Origin: DAHUXT01 sp036273675
GTDB taxonomy: Bacteria > Chloroflexota > Ktedonobacteria > Ktedonobacterales > JADMIN01
Reading direction: 5' to 3'
Length of the DNA: 64,000 bases
NCBI GenBank assembly: GCA_036273675.1
Contig: DASUHD010000182.1
Span: 18,520 to 82,519, forward strand
Shown here one piece after another: positions 42,152 through 48,970 of the stretch (position 1 is its first letter; the number at the start of each line of letters is the position of its first letter). Both the position numbers and the translations under genes were made by a program. The notes beneath the pieces were generated by a model that was not told the origin of the DNA, did no database searches, and worked only from the letters and a program-made list of their open reading frames with translations.

Positions 42152-42667
42152 ATGAATGTGCTCGATGCAATCCGCCTCAAACGTTCCGTGCGCCGCTTCA
42201 CGTCTGATCCGCTACCGGATGATGCGGTGCGAGCGATTCTCAACGCCGGTCGGCGCGCGCAAAGTTCCAAGAACACCCAGCCATGGAGGTTCGTCGCTGT
42301 AACCGACAGGGATACGCTCACGCAGCTCGCGCGGACGGGCGACTTCGCGGGCCATCTGGCTGGCGCGGCGCTGGGTGTGGTAATCGTCACGCCGGACGAT
42401 CCAGAGCGACGCGAATGGCTCATGTTCGATGTCGGCCAGGCGGCGGCATACATGCAGCTCGCGGCCTGGGAGCTTGGCATTGGCTCCGTCATCGCTACCA
42501 TCTATCATCCCGAGCAGGCGCGCGCGATTCTCGGCGTTCCCGATGGCTACCGCTGCGACGTGGCGCTCTCGTTCGGCCACCCCGCCGACGCGACCGTGCT
42601 CACCGCGCCACCAAAACAGGGCGGACGCTACCCGCTAGATGAGATGGTCCACTACAACCGTTGGTAA
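42152..42667 (+). CDS. nitroreductase family protein
   Basis: A 171-residue FMN-dependent nitroreductase-fold protein. The N-terminal MNVLDAIRLKRSVRRFTSDPLPDDAVRAIL and RRAQSSKNTQPWRFVAV give the FMN phosphate-binding site; FDVGQAAAYMQLAAWELGIGSV is the dimer helix. The substrate could be a quinone, flavin or nitro compound. AGGAGGCC lies about 10 nt upstream of the ATG. Its stop codon directly abuts the stop codon of the convergent TetR gene, with no base between them and no terminator. Confidence 0.9.
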   Translation: MNVLDAIRLKRSVRRFTSDPLPDDAVRAILNAGRRAQSSKNTQPWRFVAVTDRDTLTQLARTGDFAGHLAGAALGVVIVTPDDPERREWLMFDVGQAAAYMQLAAWELGIGSVIATIYHPEQARAILGVPDGYRCDVALSFGHPADATVLTAPPKQGGRYPLDEMVHYNRW

Positions 42668-43312
42668 TCAGCCCCGGGAAACGGCGGAATTCGGAGCTTT
42701 GGGAGCTTTGGCGTCATCTGCGGCGAGCGCCGTTATCAGCCGCGCCATCAGCGCCACCGCTTGCTCGTCAGTCAATCCAAGGCGGCGTACCAGCGAGCGC
42801 CACGTCTCGAAGTCGAGCGCGTGGCCGATGGCGGCTTTCACCATCTCCAACGTTGCCTCAGAAATGTCCCAGCCCTCCAGAAGCTGCGCGTGCAGCGCGG
42901 CGAAATAGGCATCTCGCCCAGTAAGAATAGCGGCCAGCCCAGGCATCAAAGGCGCATCGTGGAGAATGTGCGCTGTCATGGCTTCGGATTCACGATAGTA
43001 GGTGTAGAGCGCCGTGAGCGCCATCTTCAACCGTTCCGCCGGGACATCGATGCTAGCCCACACCGAGGAGTCTGGCAGTGGATGTTCCGCCCGGAAATGC
43101 TGCTGGCACGCACGCAGCAGGATATTCTCGTCAGGAAAGTGACGATAGACGGTGAGCCGCTCGACCCCAGCGCGCTCGGCGATGGCGCTCACTGTCGTCC
43201 GCGCTGGACCAATCTCCTGGTGCAGCGCCATTGTCGCCTCGGTAATGCGCCGCCGCGTCTCTTCCTGCCGTTCGGCGCGCAGTTTTTGTTCGTACTTGCG
43301 TTTCTCTATCAT
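42668..43312 (-). CDS. TetR/AcrR family transcriptional regulator
   Basis: A 214-residue repressor-type protein. The N-terminal helix-turn-helix is RRRITEATMALHQEIGPARTTVSAIAERAGVERLTVYRHFPDENIL; the rest is an all-helical ligand-binding domain. The ATG at 43312 was chosen; a GTG at 43327 is in frame and equally lacks a clear ribosome-binding site. It is divergent from the cupin gene, and a 15-bp palindrome (43376-43390) lies just downstream of the cupin promoter, where this protein could bind. The ligand is unknown. Confidence 0.88.
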   Translation of the reverse strand: MIEKRKYEQKLRAERQEETRRRITEATMALHQEIGPARTTVSAIAERAGVERLTVYRHFPDENILLRACQQHFRAEHPLPDSSVWASIDVPAERLKMALTALYTYYRESEAMTAHILHDAPLMPGLAAILTGRDAYFAALHAQLLEGWDISEATLEMVKAAIGHALDFETWRSLVRRLGLTDEQAVALMARLITALAADDAKAPKAPNSAVSRG

Positions 43313-43338
43313 TGGATAAACAGTCACGTTTCATGATA

Positions 43339-43367
43339 TTGACAGAAGCTTGATTATTTATTATACT
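43339..43367 (+). promoter_or_regulatory. sigma-70 type promoter for the cupin gene
   Basis: TTGACA at 43339-43344 and TATACT at 43362-43367 are separated by exactly 17 bp. Transcription would start near 43374, about 38 nt before the cupin ATG. Confidence 0.75.
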
Positions 43368-43375
43368 CTAAAAAT

Positions 43376-43390
43376 CAATGAACGTCATTG
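43376..43390. promoter_or_regulatory. palindromic operator candidate for the adjacent TetR protein
   Basis: CAATGA-ACG-TCATTG is a 15-bp dyad placed at about +2 to +17 of the cupin transcript. A protein bound here would block transcription, and the divergent TetR gene starts 64 bp away. Confidence 0.55.
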
Positions 43391-43411
43391 TTTAGTGAAA
43401 TGAGGCGTGAG

Positions 43412-43912
43412 ATGCGACTCGAAGATCTGATGGTTCCGCCTGAGGGTGGTGAGTTGGTCTGGCTCAAAGGGTTAGGCGCACGCTACCTGATAAATGGCGA
43501 GCAGACGGCTGGACGACTGGCGGTCGTTGAGCATCCGATTAAGCCACGCGCGCTGGCGTCGCCGATGCATACCCATGAGCGCGAAGACGAAATCTCGTTC
43601 GTGATTGCGGGCCAGGTGGGCGTGCAGATTGGCGACCAGGTGCTGGTGGCGGAGCCAGGGACAATTGTCTTCAAGCCGAGAGGCATCCCGCATGCGTTCT
43701 GGAACGAGAGCGAGGAAGAGGCGCGCGTGCTGGAGATGATTACCCCGGCAGGCTTCGACAATTACTTCCGCGAGATGGCATCTATCTACGCGGACTCGAC
43801 CACTGGCATGCCTGATCCGCAGCGAGCGGCGGCGCTCTATGCGAAGTATGGCCTGAAGTTGGATGTCGCCAGCATTCCGCAGCTCATCCAGGCGCATAAC
43901 CTGCGGAGATAA
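43412..43912 (+). CDS. cupin domain-containing protein
   Basis: A 166-residue cupin. The metal-binding cupin motif 1 is HTHEREDEISFVIAGQVGVQIGD (two histidines and a glutamate), and motif 2 is FKPRGIPHAFWNES with the last histidine. Function in this family ranges from dioxygenase to small-molecule binding and is not assignable. The ATG at 43412 is preceded by GAGG with 6-nt spacing; an in-frame ATG at 43400 is possible. A good promoter and a palindrome precede it, so it is probably the target of the divergent TetR regulator. Confidence 0.85.
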   Translation: MRLEDLMVPPEGGELVWLKGLGARYLINGEQTAGRLAVVEHPIKPRALASPMHTHEREDEISFVIAGQVGVQIGDQVLVAEPGTIVFKPRGIPHAFWNESEEEARVLEMITPAGFDNYFREMASIYADSTTGMPDPQRAAALYAKYGLKLDVASIPQLIQAHNLRR

Positions 43913-43926
43913 GGCAGAACAATGCG

Positions 43927-44142
43927 GGCGGCGTCCCGCCTCTGCTCGCTGGCATCGGCAAAGCGGAGATAGCGCATGGAGTCCTGGTCTTGCAAGCGGT
44001 AGATGAAATTGGCGCTTGACCTGAAGAATTGGACCGAGCCGCCGTCGCATGACCAGCGTTCCAGAATCTGCTCGGCAACTGGGCTGCTTCCGTCATCGCC
44101 TACCGTGGAGTCGACTTTTAGCATTGTGCTCAATCGCATCAT
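43927..44142 (-). pseudogene. 5' remnant of a phosphotransferase (APH-fold) gene
   Basis: On the minus strand, about 70 residues (LKVDSTVGDDGSSPVAEQIL, RWSCDGGSVQFFRSSANFIYRL, YLRFADASEQRRDAA) look like the N-terminus of a phosphotransferase-enzyme-family protein, which normally runs to about 300 residues. AGGAG still lies 11 nt upstream of the start region, but similarity ends where the sequence reaches the cupin gene's 3' end, and the kinase core is absent. It reads as a truncated gene left by a deletion. The open frame continues to 43837 through the cupin gene in a meaningless frame. It could also be a real short gene, which I think unlikely. Confidence 0.55.
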
Positions 44143-44293
44143 GCGCGATATGTCTCCTGGTAGTCGCAACATCAGTGCGGCTGCCTCGTAGTAGCCGCCG
44201 GATTTAGAGCCAATAGGATGCTGGTAGGCGAGTTGAGCTATACCGCTATGACCCATTGGGAGGAGCACGAAGGCGCGGAGACGGAATGAAACC

Positions 44294-44370
44294 TGGTACC
44301 CCTGACGGGATTCGAACCCGTGATCTCCACCTTGAAAGGGTGATGTCCTAGGCCGCTAGACGACAGGGGC
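44294..44370 (-). tRNA. tRNA-Glu (anticodon TTC)
   Basis: Read on the minus strand, the sequence folds as a tRNA with acceptor stem GCCCCTG/CAGGGGT, D arm GTCTAGCGGCCTAGGAC, anticodon loop CTTTCAA (anticodon TTC at 44334-44336), and T arm ACGGG-TTCGAAT-CCCGT. The 3' CCA is encoded. The layout matches tRNA-Glu closely. Confidence 0.95.
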
Positions 44371-44677
44371 TTGTAGCACTTCTCCCGCACAAATCGGAAG
44401 TGTTCAGGGATAGATCCCCACGCCCAGATGCCACAGGGCGAGAGCCAAAGCTCACAAGTAGTATATTATCCCCACCCAGGAATGGCAAGACGTGTTCATC
44501 CTCGTGAGAACGGGAGGGTTGTTGTGGGGTAGAATGTCGTCAGGCAGACGGCGACGTGCTAGGGGAGGCTACGCCAACCAGCGCGTAGCCTTGCCCATAC
44601 ATACTCATATTGCCCTTCATATATCTAGGTTTGCCAGGCTTTCGTACATAGTCGCGAGCAGAGCGTAGGAGGTCAGG
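44371..44677. other. non-coding region between tRNA-Glu and the zinc-ribbon protein gene
   Basis: This 307-nt stretch holds the tRNA promoter (44460-44488, minus strand) and about 83 nt of tRNA leader, with a short GC-rich hairpin possibility near 44418-44440. The right part is the leader of the gene at 44678. No further gene is visible. Confidence 0.5.
44460..44488 (-). promoter_or_regulatory. promoter of tRNA-Glu
   Basis: On the minus strand TTGCCA (44483-44488) and TATACT (44460-44465) are exactly 17 bp apart. Transcription would begin about 83 nt before the tRNA 5' end. Confidence 0.7.
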
Positions 44678-45196
44678 ATGAACGAGCGAATCCGATGTCC
44701 GAATCCCGTCTGTCCGCAACCTGAAGATGTCCAGAAGGTGAACATCGTCGTCAGTAGTGGAACCATCGAAGGACTCGAACCCGGGCAATACAGCGCTATG
44801 AGCTCGCTGAGCAAGCAGCTGGCGGCTCCTCCACAGCCGGAGCATACCGACAAATGGGGATGGAAGCTCATCGCGTGGGTTATTGCGCTCGGATACTTAT
44901 CGCTGGCCAGTCTCACGGAGTTTGGTCTCCTCACCGCTGGCATCGCGGTCCTTCCCCCTGGCGACACGCCGACTCCCCCCGCATTTCTTGTCTTTGGTAT
45001 CGGGAGCGGCGCTATTTTCGTGTGGATTCTCATCTGGCATCGCGTCACCGCGAACCAGTTTCGCCGCTGGCAGAAGGCAAAGGACAAATGGGACCAGCTC
45101 TACTACTGCAAGCACTGCGGCAGCGTCTTCTATCCCAATGCGGGCGAGGGGGCAACGTATGTGCCAGTGTCCCATATGAAAGAGCTACTGACCTAG
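44678..45196 (+). CDS. zinc-ribbon membrane protein of unknown function
   Basis: A 172-residue protein with cysteine pairs at both ends: CPNPVC at residues 7-12 and CKHCG at about 144-148, which may join into one zinc-binding site. Between them are two membrane helices (about 64-90 and 100-120), placing both ends on the same side of the membrane. I do not recognise a named family. TAGGAGG lies 9 nt before the ATG, a strong site. It follows the tRNA region and converges on RNase J. A small 8-bp inverted repeat follows its stop. Confidence 0.72.
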   Translation: MNERIRCPNPVCPQPEDVQKVNIVVSSGTIEGLEPGQYSAMSSLSKQLAAPPQPEHTDKWGWKLIAWVIALGYLSLASLTEFGLLTAGIAVLPPGDTPTPPAFLVFGIGSGAIFVWILIWHRVTANQFRRWQKAKDKWDQLYYCKHCGSVFYPNAGEGATYVPVSHMKELLT

Positions 45197-45232
45197 AAGA
45201 GGAGCGAATCAACGCTCACAGCGGCGAGCATA

Positions 45233-45264
45233 CCGGCCAGTGCGCGCCTTCCCTTGCTGGCCGG
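45233..45264. terminator. inverted repeat between convergent genes
   Basis: CCGGCCAG at 45233-45240 and CTGGCCGG at 45257-45264 are 16 nt apart, between the stop at 45196 and the RNase J stop at 45291. No U-tract follows on either strand, so it is only a weak terminator candidate. Confidence 0.3.
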
Positions 45265-45290
45265 ACTCTATCTGCTACTCACTCAGTTGG

Positions 45291-47012
45291 CTAGACCTCG
45301 ACCACGACCGGCAGAATCATCGGGCGGCGCTTGATCTGCTGGAAGACATATTCACTGACCGAGTCGCGGATCTTATTCTTGATGAAGTTCCAGTCCACCA
45401 CATGCCCGCGCTGCTGCGTGTGCCGCGTGATGGCTCGCTCCACGACCGAGCGCGCGCCATCGAGGATCCCCTCTGACTCGCGCTCGTAGACGAAGCCGCG
45501 CGAGATGATATCGGGTCCAGCGGCAAGCTCACCAGTATCGCTATCCACCGTGACGACGACGACGAGGACACCATCACTGGAGAGGAGGCGTCGGTCGCGC
45601 AGCACCACCTGGCCGATATCGCCAACTCCCAGGCCATCCACGTAGACATTGCCGCACGGCACGTGATCGACGATCTCGATGCCGGTATCGGGTGAGACCT
45701 CGATGACATCGCCATCCTCCGCCACCACAATATTCTCTGGCGCGACCCCCATCTCCACCGCAACCTTGGCATGCTCCGCCAGCATCCGATACTCGCCATG
45801 AACCGGAATCACATAGCGTGGCCGCAGCAGCGCCAGCATCAGCTTCACTTCCTCACGGCTGCCATGCCCCGAGACATGCACCTGGCGCTTGCCCTGATAG
45901 AGCACATCGGCGCCCAGCTTGATGAGGTTATCGATATTGCGCGAGACGGCGCGCTCATTGCCGACAATAGGCGTGGAACTGAGCACGACGGTATCGCCCG
46001 GCTGAATCTGCACCAGCCGATGATCTCCATTGGCGATACGGGTCAGCGCCGAGGTTGGCTCGCCCTGGCTCCCGGTGCAGATAATCGCCAGCTCGCTGGC
46101 TGGCACATGGCCAATATCCTCGGCGCGGATGAGCATGCCAGCGGGAACGCGCAGATAGCCAAGTTCTATCGCCATCTGCACGTTGTTGACCATTGAGCGC
46201 CCCACCAGCGCGACCTTGCGCCCGTGCTGCTCCGCCGCATTGATGACCTGCTGCACCCGTGAGATTAGCGAGGCGAAGGTGGCGATCAGAATGCGCCCCG
46301 GCGCATGGGCGAACACCTCATCGAACGTCGTATTCAGCATGCGCTCGGACGGCGTGAAGCCGGACGACTCGACCCGCGTCGAATCGCCACACAGCGCCAG
46401 CACGCCCTCTTCGCCGAGGCGCGCCAAGCCCGCGATATCGGCGGGCGGCTGTTCGACTGGCGTGTAGTCGAACTTATAATCCCCGGTATGCACCAGGATG
46501 CCCACAGGAGTGCGCACCACAACCGCGACGGCATCGGGAATGCTGTGATTGATGCGGACGAAGTTCACGGTGAATTGGCCCGCGCGCACCGACGTTGTCG
46601 GATCCACGACATTCAGGGTCGCGAGGTCAAGTAGGCGATGTTCGCGCAATTTGACGCCGATCAAGCCGATGGTCAGCTTCAGCGAGTAGACCGGCGGGAA
46701 GTTGAGCCGCGGCAGCACATAGGGCAGCCCGCCAATATGGTCCTCGTGTCCATGGGTAATGAAGATGCCGCGGATACGCTCCAATTTATCATTCAGATAA
46801 GTGGTGTCAGGGATGACCAGATCGACACCAAGCATCTCCTCATCGGGGAACATCAACCCCGCATCGATAATAATGATGTCCTCGCCGTACTCCACGGCCA
46901 TCATATTCTTACCAATCTCACCCAGTCCGCCCAGTGGCACCATTCGTAGTGGATGGCGCGACCGTTGCTGTTGTTGTTCGCGCGCGTGTTGTCGATTACG
47001 TTGATGGCTCAT
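45291..47012 (-). CDS. rnj: ribonuclease J
   Basis: A 573-residue metallo-beta-lactamase/beta-CASP ribonuclease with 5'-exonuclease and endonuclease activity in RNA maturation and decay. The N-terminal MVPLGGLGEIGKNMMAVEYG, metal-binding THGHEDHIGG, GDSTRVESSGFTPSE, and CTGSQGEPTSALTRIANG are characteristic; VHVSGHGSREEVKLML and VIPVHGEYRML complete the site. The ATG at 47012 with GGAG about 5-8 nt upstream is preferred to the codon at 47030. The first 25 residues are Arg/Gln-rich. A 32-bp perfect palindrome lies 89 nt upstream of the start. Confidence 0.95.
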   Translation of the reverse strand: MSHQRNRQHAREQQQQRSRHPLRMVPLGGLGEIGKNMMAVEYGEDIIIIDAGLMFPDEEMLGVDLVIPDTTYLNDKLERIRGIFITHGHEDHIGGLPYVLPRLNFPPVYSLKLTIGLIGVKLREHRLLDLATLNVVDPTTSVRAGQFTVNFVRINHSIPDAVAVVVRTPVGILVHTGDYKFDYTPVEQPPADIAGLARLGEEGVLALCGDSTRVESSGFTPSERMLNTTFDEVFAHAPGRILIATFASLISRVQQVINAAEQHGRKVALVGRSMVNNVQMAIELGYLRVPAGMLIRAEDIGHVPASELAIICTGSQGEPTSALTRIANGDHRLVQIQPGDTVVLSSTPIVGNERAVSRNIDNLIKLGADVLYQGKRQVHVSGHGSREEVKLMLALLRPRYVIPVHGEYRMLAEHAKVAVEMGVAPENIVVAEDGDVIEVSPDTGIEIVDHVPCGNVYVDGLGVGDIGQVVLRDRRLLSSDGVLVVVVTVDSDTGELAAGPDIISRGFVYERESEGILDGARSVVERAITRHTQQRGHVVDWNFIKNKIRDSVSEYVFQQIKRRPMILPVVVEV

Positions 47013-47100
47013 CGATCTCCAAACCCTCACTCAAATCAATTGCTATCTCTAATCTCCGCCGAGCGACACAGCTCTGATGCGGAATGTTCTGCTGCTATGC

Positions 47101-47132
47101 TGTCGGTTGTCCCTGGCCAGGGACAACCGACA
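47101..47132. repeat. 32-bp perfect palindrome upstream of RNase J
   Basis: TGTCGGTTGTCCCTGG (47101-47116) is followed without a spacer by its exact reverse complement (47117-47132). It lies between the kinase stop (47244) and the RNase J start (47012), both minus-strand. As RNA it would fold into a very stable hairpin with a minimal loop; there is no U-tract on either side, so it is not a standard terminator. It may be an operator, an RNA-processing site or an insulator. Confidence 0.8.
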
Positions 47133-47243
47133 ATCACCCTATGACTGTACCACCCCATCGAGCAGATACGTCGGGGACTTGTTCGGTCATGCGGACGCAT
47201 CTTACATTGCGATGGATTACGAAGCATATTGGGTCTCGTGCCG

Positions 47244-48791
47244 CTAGACGCGCCCCGTCAACAGCATCACTATCCAGAACGTCAGCCAGAGGACCCCAAG
47301 GATGAAAGCGCCAATCCCCAACCAGCGAAACTCTGACGGTATCTGCCGCTGGCGCATGCTCCAGTAGCCGAGGATGATGGCTGGAATCGTAAAGAGCAGC
47401 GCCGGGAGCGCAAAGAGCGCCATCAGGCTCATCGCAGCACAGACGATTGCCAGAAACGCGAAGATGCTAACCCATGCCTCATTCTGGCTTGTCGGCACGG
47501 TCAAATTCCTGCTCCACGGCATCCGTTCCGGCGTCGGCGAAACCGGCGGTAGTCCACTCGTCGCGGTCAGTGCAAATGATATCTCACGTGGAGCCTCACC
47601 GTCGGGCGAACCCTGCGGATGCGGTGGCGGTGGCGCCAGAACGACCCGATGTGGCGCGGGCGTCGTTGGGGTGCTATCCTCAGGAGCGAAGTCCGGCACG
47701 TCGGCATCGCGCGTGGCCACATCCTGCTCTTCGAGCGGTTGACCACAACGCTGGCAGAACCGCGCCTCGGTCCGATTGCGCGCGCCGCACAACACGCAAA
47801 GCCACCCGCTGCTCTGAACCCTGGCCTGCGCTGGCATTTTGCTCTGTCGTCGAATGGGCGTCCCCGACATCGCGCCACGCGGCGTCAGCGCCCGCCGCGC
47901 CTCGGTGAGCTCATCCGAAAGCTCGCATGCCGTCTGTTGGCGAGCGGCCGGGTCAAGCTCCATGGCGGACAGCACCACATCATTCGTCCGCTTGCTCAGC
48001 ATCGGATTGAGGACCAGAGGGGCGCGTAGCGCATGGGCGCTCAATCGCGCTGGCGCCTCGGTCGGCTGATAGCCGGTCAGCAGGTAGTAGAGGGTCGCGC
48101 CCAGTCCGTAGACATCCGTGCGCTGGTCTGTGGCGCCAACCGCCTGATACTGCTCTGGGGGCGCATAACCTGGGGTGAAGGCGAGCGCCGCGCCAATGGT
48201 CTGCGTCCCGCGCGCATACAGCTTTGCCAGCCCGAGATCCATCAGCACTGGCTCGCCCGTACTGATGCTCAATTTGATATTGGCGGGCTTGATATCACGA
48301 TGGATGATTGGCACAGGCTGTTGATGCAGCGCGGAGGCCGCGTCGCAGATAGGGATGATCCAATCAAGCACCTGCGTTTCGCCAAGTGGGCGGCCTGTTT
48401 TGCGAATGTGGTTGATGGCAATATCTTCGAGCGTTTGCCCGTCGATATAATCCATGACGAGATAGAGGCGGCCGTTTTCCTCAAAGACCGCATAGGCCGA
48501 AACGAGGTTCGGGTGCCGCACGTTGAGCAAAAACTCCGCTTCGAGCCGGAACTGTCGGCGCGCGTGCAGATCGCTGCTAAACGCCTCTTTGAGCGCGCGA
48601 TAATGGTGCAGCATTGTATCCTGGGCGCGGTAGATGTGGCCGAATCCACCGCCGCCTATGTACCCCTGTATCAGATATCGGCCCTGCGCCAGTGACGTAC
48701 CGGGCGCCAGCGCTGGCGGCTGTGGAATGGGCGCCGCCGACTGTTCAGGTTGTGGAGGTCGAGGATAGCGTCGCTGGTGATCGAGCTGCAT
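47244..48791 (-). CDS. membrane Ser/Thr protein kinase with zinc ribbon
   Basis: A 515-residue Hanks-type kinase. The Gly-rich loop is GGGGFGHIY, the ATP lysine is Lys68 in YRALKEAF, and the catalytic loop is HRDIKPANI (Asp166). The metal-binding motif is DLG (Asp185) instead of DFG, which many bacterial kinases share. GYAPPEQYQ is the P+1 region. After the kinase, a double-CxxC zinc ribbon (Cys332, Cys335, Cys346, Cys349) and a Pro-rich linker lead to three membrane helices at the C-terminus (about 430-515), of DUF4190-like appearance. The first 35 residues are Pro/Gln-rich. No phosphatase or FHA gene is nearby. The substrates are unknown. Confidence 0.9.
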   Translation of the reverse strand: MQLDHQRRYPRPPQPEQSAAPIPQPPALAPGTSLAQGRYLIQGYIGGGGFGHIYRAQDTMLHHYRALKEAFSSDLHARRQFRLEAEFLLNVRHPNLVSAYAVFEENGRLYLVMDYIDGQTLEDIAINHIRKTGRPLGETQVLDWIIPICDAASALHQQPVPIIHRDIKPANIKLSISTGEPVLMDLGLAKLYARGTQTIGAALAFTPGYAPPEQYQAVGATDQRTDVYGLGATLYYLLTGYQPTEAPARLSAHALRAPLVLNPMLSKRTNDVVLSAMELDPAARQQTACELSDELTEARRALTPRGAMSGTPIRRQSKMPAQARVQSSGWLCVLCGARNRTEARFCQRCGQPLEEQDVATRDADVPDFAPEDSTPTTPAPHRVVLAPPPPHPQGSPDGEAPREISFALTATSGLPPVSPTPERMPWSRNLTVPTSQNEAWVSIFAFLAIVCAAMSLMALFALPALLFTIPAIILGYWSMRQRQIPSEFRWLGIGAFILGVLWLTFWIVMLLTGRV

Positions 48792-48970
48792 GCGCGTATC
48801 GCCGTCCTCCCATTACACCATGCTTATCTGCGCACCTTGCGCGGATACTCATCACTGTACACGATGTGACGGCTCTCGCGTCATCACTCAGGCAAGTGTA
48901 CCTATTCTGCTCCAGGAGACTATCTATGCAGACGAGAATGCGCCAGCAATCGTAGCACAATAGGAATCTA

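Noticed and set aside
43837..44268. A full 143-residue gene opposite the cupin 3' end
   Set aside because: Only its middle part resembles a protein family; the tail is antisense to the cupin gene, so a truncated remnant is more likely.
47101..47132. Standard rho-independent terminator of the kinase gene
   Set aside because: The stem is strong but it has no loop spacer and no U-tract, and it lies over 100 nt past the kinase stop.
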